From: Armatimonadota bacterium
GTDB taxonomy: Bacteria; Actinomycetota; Acidimicrobiia; Spongiisociales; UBA5794
DNA length: 18,478 nt
Direction of reading: 5' to 3'
Assembly (NCBI GenBank): GCA_008501565.1
Contig: QQUL01000195.1
Coordinates: 1 to 18,478 of the forward strand
This document shows, piece by piece, positions 6,880 through 14,138 of this stretch; the first letter of the stretch is position 1, and each line of letters begins with the position of its first letter. The notes below the pieces were generated by a model. That model ran no database searches, was not told where the DNA came from, and saw only the letters and a program-made list of their open reading frames with translations. The position numbers and the translations under genes were made by a program.

Positions 6880-7176
6880 ATGAGTGACGAGGACCTCGAA
6901 CGATACGAATCAGACGTTGAACTGAAGATTTATCGCGAATACCGCGACGTCCTTCGCATGTTCAAGTTCGTTGTCGAGACCGAACGACGGTTCTACCTCG
7001 CAAACAAGGTCGACGTCAAGACTCTGAGCGTCGGCGACTCCGCCTATTTCGAGATCACCCTTGAAGATGCATGGGTTTGGGACATGTACCGACCCGCTCG
7101 ATTCGTCAGTAGCGTCCGCGTCATGACCTTCCGGGACGTCAACATCGAAGAGATCGACGCCAGCGCGGACCACTAG
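6880..7176 (+). CDS. DUF2469 family protein, actinobacterial marker
   Basis: The 98-residue protein matches the conserved actinobacterial DUF2469 family along its whole length: 'MSDEDLERYESDVEL', 'YREYRDVLRMFKFVVETERR', 'FYLANKVDV' and 'DAWVWDMYRPARFV'. The function of the family is unknown. The sequence is strongly charged, with conserved Trp, Tyr and Arg residues, and shows no signal peptide or membrane segment, so it is probably cytoplasmic. In many actinobacteria it lies between lepB/rnhB and yraN, as here. A promoter 6 nt upstream suggests a leaderless mRNA separate from lepB. Confidence 0.95.
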   Translation: MSDEDLERYESDVELKIYREYRDVLRMFKFVVETERRFYLANKVDVKTLSVGDSAYFEITLEDAWVWDMYRPARFVSSVRVMTFRDVNIEEIDASADH

Positions 7177-7196
7177 AACCGATCGTCCACAATTCG

Positions 7197-7202
7197 TACT
7201 GT
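7197..7202 (+). promoter_or_regulatory. -10 element TACTGT of yraN, leaderless spacing
   Basis: TACTGT is followed by 6 nt and GTG 7209. The nearby ATG (7207) is out of frame and hits TGA at once, so the GTG is the start. Confidence 0.5.
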
Positions 7203-7208
7203 CGAGAT

Positions 7209-7541
7209 GTGAGATCCAATGTGCCGCCTTCGGGGCCCCTCGGCGAGAGCACCGCGGCGCGCTTCCTCGTTGACAGAGGATGTCGCGTCGTTGCTCGCAA
7301 CGTCAGGGCCGACGGGGGAGAGATCGATCTGATCATCGATGACGAGGGCCGGACCGCTGCCGTTGAGGTGAAGACCACATCGGACGGTTCCGATCCGATC
7401 GAAGCCGTCGACGAACGCAAGATGTCGCTGATCGCCCGGACGGCCGCAAGCGCTGATCGGAAAATTGACCGCATCGACATCGTGACTGTTGCCATGTCGT
7501 TGACCGGCGTAGAGATCCGTTGGTTACGAGGCGTGGACTGA
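7209..7541 (+). CDS. yraN: UPF0102/YraN family nuclease-like protein
   Basis: The 110-residue protein belongs to the UPF0102 family, a small relative of Holliday-junction-resolvase-like PD-(D/E)XK folds. The expected residues are present: E13 in 'LGESTAARFL', 'ARNVRADGGEIDLI' with E38 and D40, and 'AVEVKT' with E53 and K55. Biochemical activity of the family is poorly defined. In many bacteria it sits next to rnhB and comM, which fits this region. The start is GTG 7209. Its last 18 bp overlap the end of the opposing Zn-ribbon gene. Confidence 0.92.
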   Translation: MRSNVPPSGPLGESTAARFLVDRGCRVVARNVRADGGEIDLIIDDEGRTAAVEVKTTSDGSDPIEAVDERKMSLIARTAASADRKIDRIDIVTVAMSLTGVEIRWLRGVD

Positions 7542-7784
7542 GCGGTGGTGGCCGCGTCTGCGCCGTTCCTTGTACCAACAGCCTCGGTGCCAATGCCGTC
7601 GGAGGTCCGGCGCAATCTGGGGTACCACCACGAGATGACCGACGCCTGCATCGATGATGGACTCACATCCGGGACAGATGTAGGGCTTGCGCGCCTGATA
7701 GGGCTGGATCGGCTGAACGATCTCACCGTCGATTTCACCGAACGGCGCAGGATCGTCGCGAAATGGCACGGGGTCCCTGGGCAT
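7524..7784 (-). CDS. Small Cys/His zinc-binding-like protein
   Basis: The 86-residue protein has a core 'YICPGCESII' followed by 'GHLVVVP' and 'RRHWHRGCW'. The Cys/His set is C37, C40, H50, H64, H66 and C69, which looks like a zinc-ribbon-type site. This pattern (CPGC near the middle, RRHWH-x2-CW near the end) recalls a small conserved protein of actinobacteria of unknown role, sometimes loosely labelled ATP/GTP-binding. The C-terminal tail is Arg/His-rich. Evidence that it is real and not a shadow: it fills a region with no other gene, it has a TAGCAT hexamer 6 nt before its ATG, and its metal-site residues are ordered. It converges on yraN with an 18-bp overlap, and diverges from the crotonase gene. 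Confidence 0.82.
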   Translation of the reverse strand: MPRDPVPFRDDPAPFGEIDGEIVQPIQPYQARKPYICPGCESIIDAGVGHLVVVPQIAPDLRRHWHRGCWYKERRRRGHHRSVHAS

Positions 7785-7790
7785 GGTCGG

Positions 7791-7796
7791 ATGCTA
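7791..7796 (-). promoter_or_regulatory. -10 element TAGCAT of small zinc-binding-like gene
   Basis: On the minus strand TAGCAT is followed by 6 nt and ATG 7784. It lies in the 73-bp divergent region shared with the crotonase promoter. Confidence 0.5.
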
Positions 7797-7844
7797 CGGC
7801 AACGAGCCCGAAATCAGCGCCAAGCTCTGCGCTGCCGAGCCGGG

Positions 7845-7850
7845 TACGCT
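7845..7850 (+). promoter_or_regulatory. -10 element TACGCT of crotonase gene, leaderless spacing
   Basis: TACGCT is followed by 7 nt and ATG 7858. This decides the start against the longer in-frame ATG at 7783, which would overlap the divergent gene. Confidence 0.55.
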
Positions 7851-7857
7851 GGTGGCC

Positions 7858-8637
7858 ATGGCTGATTTCGTGACAGCAACGGACCGCGGCAGCGTGCGAT
7901 GGTTGACGATGTCGAACCCCGGACGCATGAACGCAATACCACCGACCGCGTGGTCAGATCTTGCGGACGTCTTCAATGACTTTGAGGAATCCGGGGCCCG
8001 CGTACTGGTCATACGGGGGGCGGACGGCCACTTCTGTTCAGGTGCCGACATGAACCGGGACTTCGCCGACGTACCGAGCGCGGCTGACAACGCGGCCCGC
8101 ATGCGGCGCACCAATGCAGCAGCAGTTGCCCTCCACCGGCTCTCGAAGCCAACCATCGCCGCCGTCGACGGCGTTGCCGTGGGGGCCGGTATGAACCTTG
8201 CGCTCGGCTGCGACATCGTGGTTGCGTCAGAACGTGCCCGGTTCGCCGAGATCTTCGTCAAACGGGGCCTCACCGTCGATTTCGGAGGAACATGGCTCCT
8301 ACCGCGACTCGTGGGCCTGGCACGAGCACGAGAACTTGCCCTCACCGGTCGGGTTGTGAACGCTGACGAAGCTCTTGACATGGGACTCGTTTGCGAGGTG
8401 GTTCCTGCTGATTCGCTCGAAACACGCGTGAGCGAGATTGCGCTGGACCTCTCCGCCGGGGCACCTCTCGCCCAATCGATGATCAAACGTGCGATGGATC
8501 GATCGTCTTCGATGACGTTCGAACAGGCGCTTTCCTTTGAGGAGCAGAGCCAGGCAATTCTGCTCGGGTCAGAGGATCTTGCCGAAGGTGCAGCTGCCTT
8601 CGTGGAGAAACGGCCGCCCGAGTTCAAGGGTCTGTAG
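7858..8637 (+). CDS. Enoyl-CoA hydratase/isomerase (crotonase) family protein
   Basis: The 259-residue protein is a full-length single-domain crotonase, a family that acts on acyl-CoA thioesters. The oxyanion-hole segments are 'HFCSGADM' (58-65) and 'VAVGAGMNLALGCDI' (106-120). The active-site loop reads 'GLTVDFGGTWLLPRLVG' (137-153). Here D141 stands where the PaaG-like isomerases carry Asp, and the glutamates of classical hydratases are not evident. A ring or double-bond isomerase of the PaaG type is therefore more likely than a standard enoyl-CoA hydratase. The substrate is unknown. No other acyl-CoA gene lies nearby, and a promoter directly upstream suggests a single-gene unit. Confidence 0.92.
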   Translation: MADFVTATDRGSVRWLTMSNPGRMNAIPPTAWSDLADVFNDFEESGARVLVIRGADGHFCSGADMNRDFADVPSAADNAARMRRTNAAAVALHRLSKPTIAAVDGVAVGAGMNLALGCDIVVASERARFAEIFVKRGLTVDFGGTWLLPRLVGLARARELALTGRVVNADEALDMGLVCEVVPADSLETRVSEIALDLSAGAPLAQSMIKRAMDRSSSMTFEQALSFEEQSQAILLGSEDLAEGAAAFVEKRPPEFKGL

Positions 8638-8698
8638 CTTCAAGTCACTGCCAATCCGGCGGCATTGGGCGCAGACGGTGCGGCCACGCATCGTGCGC

Positions 8699-8704
8699 TA
8701 GGGT
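8699..8704 (+). promoter_or_regulatory. Possible -10 TAGGGT of coiled-coil membrane protein gene
   Basis: TAGGGT lies 23 nt before GTG 8728. Transcription from about 8711 would give a short leader with the GGGGAGGG Shine-Dalgarno. Unlike most promoters in this window it would make a leadered mRNA. Confidence 0.4.
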
Positions 8705-8727
8705 CGTGCCGAACCGGGGAGGGCTGC

Positions 8728-10755
8728 GTGCCGAATGATTCGCTGAAGAAACTCCAGGACGAGTACCGCGAGCTTTCACAGACCATCAAACGTCAGAATG
8801 AGTTGCGTGAATCGGGAAGCGACGACTATGACTTGGACAAACTCGACCGCGCCAATAACCGCAGGAACCAAGTCCGGCGTGAAATCAAGCAGGCGGGAGG
8901 AACCCCACAAGCCGGCCCTCCGCCGACTGAAACTCCGGTAAAAGGCCAAGGCACCACTCCTCAGCAGACGCCGACCACACCCGAACCGCTTGACTCCACG
9001 GTCGGTCAGCTTGAACGCCAGCTCAAGCAGGTCAAGGGAAATCCGCCGCACCCCGGTGTGCGGATGGTGGACGGCAAGGTGGTCGGAGGGACGGCGAAGG
9101 ATCTCCAGGAGCAGCTCGACTGGCGAGGCAAAGTCGAGAAGCTCGAACATGAATTGACCGGCGCTCAAGCCGAGGAGGCATGGGCAGCGGGAGGGGGTCC
9201 CGACGGATTCACCACCGCCGAACAGAGCGGCATCAAGACCGCACGCACCAAGATCGACGCCATTCAGCAAAGATTGGATGCGGTCAACAAGAAGATCGCC
9301 GGTCTCGAGGGCAAACTTGCGGAAGCGCAAGGCACCCTTGACGAACAGAAGATCGAGGGCGGCGGCCCCAATGCGCAGAGCGCGGCCGCCATCGGCGTCG
9401 GTGCCCAGATCAACGGCCTGCTTCGACCGCTCTACGCCGAGCAGGCCGCCATCACCAAGGAACTCAACACCGCCCTCGGTGAACTCGGAGCGATCATCCG
9501 GGGCAGAGTGAGAAAGCAACTCGAAAACAGCGGGGTGGAGGTCGGCTTGCCGAATGACCGCGTCGGAAAGACAGCTGTCGAAGACGCATTCCTTCGACGG
9601 GTGTACCGCCGGATGGGTTTGCCGTACCGACCGACCGGCGCACCGGGCCTTCTCGGGGGTTTGACCGGCGCTCAGAGTTCACGTCTTCCGGATCTGCCGT
9701 GGGTGGCTGTGGTCACGGCGGTCATCGTCACGCTTCTCGCCGTGTTCGTCGTGTTTCTGTTGGTCACCGCAGGCAACGACGCACCGGTTGTCGCAGTCCC
9801 GAGCGCACCGGTCAGCAGTGATCCCGACCCGGCCGACACCGATGTCGCCGCACCAGAGGAGGACACCACGGAGAACGTCGGGACCGATGAACCTCCCGTC
9901 GATGAACCTGCGCCCGAACCCCCGGCCGTCGCAGTTGGTATCGGGGTGCCATATGGATGTGCGAACGTGACGCATTCGCCGCTTGCCGGCTTTCCGGGCT
10001 CCCTCAGCTATTTCATGCTTCTCCTGCTCGTTGGCGGTCAGAGCGGACCGATCCCAGACGGAACCGAGCTGACCGTTGATGCCGGCGGGATCGCACCCAA
10101 CAGCGCACCGATCATCGGTTCCGTTGCCGAGATCCCGATCCCGATTGACCACTACGGAACCTATTCGGTCTCATCCATCGTGTCCGACGGGCCAGGCGGA
10201 GCCATCCCGGTCCAGTTTGCGGTCGACGACATCGTTGTCGGCTCGTCGGAAGGACCGATTGGCGGATGCGTCCCTGCGATTGACGCGCTCGACAGCCGAC
10301 CGGATTGGATCTTTCCTGTGGACGGCTCGGTGAACCCCGATGGGCTGTGGTTCGGCGACACCCCACCAATTGCCGCGGACTCGCCGAATGGCGCCGCTCC
10401 GTCCATGCCGGATTTCGAGGGATTCCTCCACGACTTCGGTCAATCCCACGACGCTCTCTTTGCAGCCGAGTTGTTGGAAACGCTCGACGCCGCAACGATT
10501 GCCCGATACGGGTCGGACCAATGCGCAGAGTATCTCAGCGGTGTCGTGGGCACCCTGTCGGGGCCCAAGCTGATCAGCGCTGTCAAGGAACCGTGGGATT
10601 ACCCAACGGATGGACTCACCACCGAGATCGAGGATTCGTGGACGCTTCTGGTCGATCTCGTGCTTGGGGGCAGTCAAACCCAGACACCGATGCATGTCCG
10701 TGCCACGCCTGATGGGATCACGTGGTTCACGGATTGTGGATCACCGCTTCCGTAG
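8728..10755 (+). CDS. Single-pass membrane protein with cytoplasmic coiled coil, unknown function
   Basis: I do not recognise this 675-residue protein. Residues 1-50 are charged and helical ('LKKLQDEYRELSQTIKRQNE'). Residues 53-85 are Pro/Thr/Gln-rich. Residues 90-275 contain long coiled-coil stretches such as 'IDAIQQRLDAVNKKIAGLEG'. One transmembrane helix spans 325-347, with no N-terminal signal peptide. An acidic Pro-rich linker (350-400) leads to a C-terminal region of probably two domains: a beta-rich one between C411 and C514, and a last one with C599 and C670 ending 'WFTDCG'. All four cysteines are after the membrane segment and none before, which supports N-in/C-out topology with disulfides. 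The final domain could be NTF2-like, but that is a guess. GTG 8728 was chosen for its GGGGAGGG Shine-Dalgarno. An in-frame ATG at 8665 exists. A role linking cytoplasm and envelope is inference. Confidence 0.85.
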   Translation: MPNDSLKKLQDEYRELSQTIKRQNELRESGSDDYDLDKLDRANNRRNQVRREIKQAGGTPQAGPPPTETPVKGQGTTPQQTPTTPEPLDSTVGQLERQLKQVKGNPPHPGVRMVDGKVVGGTAKDLQEQLDWRGKVEKLEHELTGAQAEEAWAAGGGPDGFTTAEQSGIKTARTKIDAIQQRLDAVNKKIAGLEGKLAEAQGTLDEQKIEGGGPNAQSAAAIGVGAQINGLLRPLYAEQAAITKELNTALGELGAIIRGRVRKQLENSGVEVGLPNDRVGKTAVEDAFLRRVYRRMGLPYRPTGAPGLLGGLTGAQSSRLPDLPWVAVVTAVIVTLLAVFVVFLLVTAGNDAPVVAVPSAPVSSDPDPADTDVAAPEEDTTENVGTDEPPVDEPAPEPPAVAVGIGVPYGCANVTHSPLAGFPGSLSYFMLLLLVGGQSGPIPDGTELTVDAGGIAPNSAPIIGSVAEIPIPIDHYGTYSVSSIVSDGPGGAIPVQFAVDDIVVGSSEGPIGGCVPAIDALDSRPDWIFPVDGSVNPDGLWFGDTPPIAADSPNGAAPSMPDFEGFLHDFGQSHDALFAAELLETLDAATIARYGSDQCAEYLSGVVGTLSGPKLISAVKEPWDYPTDGLTTEIEDSWTLLVDLVLGGSQTQTPMHVRATPDGITWFTDCGSPLP

Positions 10756-10780
10756 CATCGTTCGCCGGGTGCGTTCAGTC

Positions 10781-10811
10781 GTCTGACCCCCACCACGCGT
10801 TCTTGTCAGAC
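10781..10811. repeat. Inverted repeat GTCTGAC-N17-GTCAGAC before comM
   Basis: Perfect 7-bp arms (10781-10787 and 10805-10811) flank 17 nt, ending 8 bp before the comM -10 element. The arm sequence is the same GTCTGAC that occurs in the tandem array at 891-925. It could be a regulator site, a small dispersed repeat, or a hairpin after the upstream gene. Confidence 0.5.
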
Positions 10812-10819
10812 CCTCGACA

Positions 10820-10825
10820 TACGTT
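10820..10825 (+). promoter_or_regulatory. -10 element TACGTT of comM, leaderless spacing
   Basis: TACGTT is followed by 6 nt and ATG 10832 with no Shine-Dalgarno. It would drive comM-dprA-xer-whiG. Confidence 0.55.
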
Positions 10826-10831
10826 TGACGT

Positions 10832-12295
10832 ATGAACAGATTCGTTACCTCATGTGCCCTTGTCGGTGTCGATCCACGACCGGTCCGCGTCGAGACGACG
10901 GTGGGCGGAGGGAGGGGCCAGTTCATCATCGTGGGACTCCCGGATGCCGCCGTGCGTGAATCTCGCGAACGGGTGAGGTCGGCTGTCAAGGCGTCCGGGT
11001 TTCGCTTTCCGCCCGGCAGGGTTGTCGTTTCGCTGTCGCCGGCGGATCTTCCCAAGACGGGAGCGCTCTACGACCTGCCGATCGCCTTGAGCGTCGTCCA
11101 AGCAAGCGAGGGCCTCGGGGAGCATGACCGCAACTTCGTGTCGATCGGTGAGTTGTCGCTCCACGGTGAGGTGAAACCGACGCGAGGCGCGGTGGTTGCA
11201 GCGTGCGTGGCCGAACAGACAGCAAGCGTCGCCCTCGTTCCACCGGGGTCGAGAGTTCCGACCAGTGTGGTTGGTGTGACGGGAACCGTCACGGATCTGC
11301 GCCATGCGGTTGACGTCATTCGCGGACGATCGGGAGTTGAGGCGTGCGCTACCGCCGTCGGTGACGACCGTTTCAGTGTTGATCTCGCAGAGGTTCGGGG
11401 GCAAGCGCTGGCTCGTCGCTCACTTGAGATCGCCGCGGCGGGGGCACATCACATGTTGATGGTCGGCCCACCCGGCGCAGGCAAATCGATGCTCGCCGCA
11501 TGTCTTCCCTCGCTTCTGCCGCCGCTCACGGGCGAAGAGGAGCGCGAGGTGGCGTTGGTTGCCGCGGCGACCGGAGCCAAGCCTGCCGGTATCCACGGAC
11601 CCCCGTTTCGTGCCCCGCACCACTCCATCTCCATGGCAGCACTCGTTGGCGGGGGTGCCGGTATCCCGAAGCCGGGGGAGGTGACGCGGGCTCACCGCGG
11701 CGTGCTCTTTCTCGACGAACTCGGCGAGTTCCCGCCTGCGGTCCTCGACTCCCTCCGACAGCCCATGGAGTCCGGGTACGTGCTTGTGTCGCGCCAGGCG
11801 GCGTCGATTCGCTTTCCGACGGCCATTCAGGTTGTTGCGGCATCCAACCCGTGTCCGTGTGGCTATCGCGATGACCGGAAAGTGGATTGCACATGCATCG
11901 GTGCCCGGCTCGAGCGCTATCGCGCCCGGCTGTCAGGTCCCCTCCTGGATCGCTTCGACATGCGTCTGCGTGTGGAGAGGCTGCGCCCGATCGAGCTGCA
12001 GGGCCCTCCCGGCGAATCGAGCGCTGACGTTCGCAAACGCGTGGTCGCGGCTCGAGAAAGGCAACGCCGAAGAGGGCAGTTGAACCGCACCCTGTCAGGA
12101 TCGGACCTCACCCCGCTCGAGGACCCTTCCATTCGATCGTTCCTGCTGTCTGAACCCGACGTGACACGGCTCACGGCCCGTGGGTGGGACCGCGTGCGAA
12201 GGGTCGCACGGACGATTGCAGATCTTGACGGATCGGAGTTCACGAATGATGTGCACATCAAGGAAGCCATGACCCTGCGGGTAGACGTCACATGA
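10832..12295 (+). CDS. comM: YifB/ComM family Mg-chelatase-like AAA+ ATPase
   Basis: The 487-residue protein has the full ComM/YifB layout. The N-terminal Lon-S5-like domain shows 'GLPDAAVRESRERVRSA' and 'LSPADLPKTGALYDLPIAL'. The central AAA+ domain has Walker A 'GPPGAGKS' (about 211-219) and Walker B 'GVLFLDELGEF' (about 289-299). The 'NPCPCGYRDD' cysteine segment and a C-terminal Mg-chelatase domain follow. In naturally competent bacteria ComM is a helicase that promotes branch migration during transformation. The family is also common in non-competent species, so competence is not proved. Its TGA overlaps the dprA ATG (ATGA), a coupling that fits a shared role in DNA processing. Confidence 0.96.
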   Translation: MNRFVTSCALVGVDPRPVRVETTVGGGRGQFIIVGLPDAAVRESRERVRSAVKASGFRFPPGRVVVSLSPADLPKTGALYDLPIALSVVQASEGLGEHDRNFVSIGELSLHGEVKPTRGAVVAACVAEQTASVALVPPGSRVPTSVVGVTGTVTDLRHAVDVIRGRSGVEACATAVGDDRFSVDLAEVRGQALARRSLEIAAAGAHHMLMVGPPGAGKSMLAACLPSLLPPLTGEEEREVALVAAATGAKPAGIHGPPFRAPHHSISMAALVGGGAGIPKPGEVTRAHRGVLFLDELGEFPPAVLDSLRQPMESGYVLVSRQAASIRFPTAIQVVAASNPCPCGYRDDRKVDCTCIGARLERYRARLSGPLLDRFDMRLRVERLRPIELQGPPGESSADVRKRVVAARERQRRRGQLNRTLSGSDLTPLEDPSIRSFLLSEPDVTRLTARGWDRVRRVARTIADLDGSEFTNDVHIKEAMTLRVDVT

Positions 12296-13182
12296 AGGAC
12301 CATGCCCTGCTTCAGTTGGCGTTCGGGGCATTGTCTCCACGCCGGATCGACAGTCTCGTCGTGCGGCATGGTTCGATCCAGAGTGCGGTCGCGGCGGTCA
12401 CCGGCAGGGCGACGAATGTCCCGGCCATCGCATGCGATGCGATCGGCGTACCGTTTGACGTCCGCGAGGCCGAGCTTGCTGACCTCGGCGTGGCCTTTCT
12501 CTCCTCCGACGATCCCCGATTCCCTTCGCTCCTCGGAACGGTTGACGGCGGGCCGCGGTGGTTGTTCGTGGACGGGGATCTTCCGCAAGGGCCGTCGATC
12601 GGCATCGTCGGTAGCCGGTCTTGTACGGCGTACGGACTCGAGCTGGCAGAGGCGTATGGACTTGTTGCGGCAAGGCTCGGTTGGAACGTTGTGAGTGGTC
12701 TTGCTCGCGGTATCGATGCGGCGGCACATCGCGGGGCTCTTCATGCCGGGAAGCCTGACGAGGGTTCGGGGCGCTGTGTGGGCGTGCTCGGGTGTGGCAT
12801 CGACGTGGTGTATCCGAGAGAGAATCGATTGCTGTTTCACAAGGTCATCGATGGGGGTGGAGCCATTCTGTCGGAGTTTCCACCGGGAACCCGACCCGAT
12901 GCCTGGCGGTTCCCGACGCGGAATCGCATCATCGCGGGCCTCTCTGACGTCGTTCTCGTCGTTGAGGCTTCGGCCCGTGGAGGTGCGCTCATCACTGCCC
13001 GTATTGCGCTCGACTACGGCGTCCCGGTGTACGCGGTGCCGGGAGACGTGGATCGCAGGACGTCGGTTGGGACCAATGCCCTGATTCGAGACGGTGCCTT
13101 CCCCATTTTCGGACCTGACGATCTTGCGACCGTGCTTGATCTTCTACGGCCCGTCATCGACCGCAACGCCGTCGGCGTGTGA
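12292..13182 (+). CDS. dprA: DNA-processing protein DprA
   Basis: DprA binds single-stranded DNA entering the cell and loads RecA. The 296-residue protein has an N-terminal SAM-like helical region. The Rossmann-like DprA core follows with 'IGIVGSRSCTAYG' (about 103-115), 'NVVSGLARGIDAAAHRGAL', 'GVLGCGIDVVYPREN', 'RTRxRIIAGLSD'-type motif (here 'FPTRNRIIAGLSDVVLVVEA') and 'GSLxTA'-type motif (here 'GGALITARIALDYG'). It ends shortly after the core, so the C-terminal winged-helix domain of many DprA proteins is missing. It starts within the comM stop, and its own end overlaps a possible GTG start of the xer gene. Confidence 0.96.
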   Translation: MKDHALLQLAFGALSPRRIDSLVVRHGSIQSAVAAVTGRATNVPAIACDAIGVPFDVREAELADLGVAFLSSDDPRFPSLLGTVDGGPRWLFVDGDLPQGPSIGIVGSRSCTAYGLELAEAYGLVAARLGWNVVSGLARGIDAAAHRGALHAGKPDEGSGRCVGVLGCGIDVVYPRENRLLFHKVIDGGGAILSEFPPGTRPDAWRFPTRNRIIAGLSDVVLVVEASARGGALITARIALDYGVPVYAVPGDVDRRTSVGTNALIRDGAFPIFGPDDLATVLDLLRPVIDRNAVGV

Positions 13183-13259
13183 GACGAAACGCACGAACGA
13201 ACTCACGGTCCCGGAACGAGAACGTTGACGAACGGGGCCGCCGCGGCCACCATTGGCTG

Positions 13260-14138
13260 ATGCCCACTGATTCCATTGCCCGCTCCGTCGACGCCTACGT
13301 ACAGCGATGCGCGATCGAACGCGGACTTTCACCCCACACGCTTGAGGCGTACACACGCGACCTCGGTGGGTTCGTCGAGTTCTGTCATCGATACGGGGTC
13401 ACGACGCTCGACCAGATCGACCGCCGGCTTGTCAGACGCTTCGTCGCGAATCTCTCAACACGCGGCTATGCGCCCCGATCGGTTTCCCGCAAGGCGTCAT
13501 CGGTTCGCGGGTTCCTCCAGGACGCCGCGAGCCGTGAACTCATTGACACCAATCCGGCTTCGGCGGTACCGAACCCAAAGCGACCACGGACACTTCCCAA
13601 GGCCATCCCATCCCACTCGCTCGGAGCGTTGATCGACATCGTCGACGGAGATACGCCTGTGGACATCCGAGACCGTGCGATTCTTGAGGTGCTTTATGGC
13701 ACGGGACTGCGCGTGTCGGAACTTGCATCGTTGACACCCGACGATTTCGAAGGTCGCGTGTTCGTGGTGGTCGACGGCAAGGGATCCAAGCAGCGATCGG
13801 TTCCGCTGACGAGAACCGTCATCGAAGCCGTCGACCGGTATCTCTCCGGATCTCGTCAGGAGCTGCTGGCAGGCGGTACCTCAAATGCTCTCTGGATCGG
13901 GGCGCGTGGTGGCGACATGACCACGCGAAGTATTCGCCGCGTCGTGGGCATGCGCGTAGGATCATTCCCACACGCACTTCGCCACTCGTTCGCAACACAC
14001 CTGCTCGAGAACGGAGCTGATCTACGCTCTGTACAGGAATTGTTGGGTCATACCGAACTCGCAACGACGCAGATATACACTTCGGTGACCCGTAAGCACA
14101 TGGCAGAGACCTACGAAAGAAGTCACCCGCGTGCCTGA
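13260..14138 (+). CDS. XerC/XerD-type tyrosine recombinase
   Basis: This is a site-specific recombinase of the kind that resolves chromosome dimers at dif. From ATG 13260 it has 292 residues, near the normal length of 295-305. The N-terminal core-binding domain starts 'ARSVDAYVQRCAIERGLSPH'. Catalytic residues in this numbering are R151 ('GTGLRVSELASL'), K174 ('GKGSKQR'), H238 and R241 ('HALRHSFATHLL'), H264 ('LLGHTELATTQ') and the nucleophile Y273. An in-frame GTG at 13179 overlaps the dprA stop by 4 bp and would add 27 Arg-rich residues. I prefer ATG 13260 on family alignment, but neither start has a good Shine-Dalgarno. Placement between dprA and whiG suggests the housekeeping Xer, not a mobile integrase. 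Confidence 0.93.
   Translation: MPTDSIARSVDAYVQRCAIERGLSPHTLEAYTRDLGGFVEFCHRYGVTTLDQIDRRLVRRFVANLSTRGYAPRSVSRKASSVRGFLQDAASRELIDTNPASAVPNPKRPRTLPKAIPSHSLGALIDIVDGDTPVDIRDRAILEVLYGTGLRVSELASLTPDDFEGRVFVVVDGKGSKQRSVPLTRTVIEAVDRYLSGSRQELLAGGTSNALWIGARGGDMTTRSIRRVVGMRVGSFPHALRHSFATHLLENGADLRSVQELLGHTELATTQIYTSVTRKHMAETYERSHPRA

Noticed and set aside
7139..7738. 199-codon minus-strand frame across yraN
   Set aside because: Ser/Arg-rich shadow. The real minus-strand gene here is the shorter 7524-7784 frame with the ordered Cys/His residues.
7794..8627. 277-codon minus-strand frame
   Set aside because: It is antisense to the crotonase gene, rich in Ser, Arg and Ala, with no family motif. It is a shadow of the GC-rich coding strand.
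8651..8668. Possible terminator CCAAT-N8-ATTGG after the crotonase gene
   Set aside because: Only 5-bp arms with no T-tract. Too weak to call a terminator.
11917..12840. 307-codon minus-strand frame
   Set aside because: It covers the comM-dprA junction in antisense and is Arg-rich without recognisable motifs. Both plus-strand genes are certain.
13260..14138. Xer-type gene as a sign of an integrated mobile element
   Set aside because: It sits in a conserved housekeeping run between dprA and whiG, with no attachment repeats, transposase or phage genes nearby.
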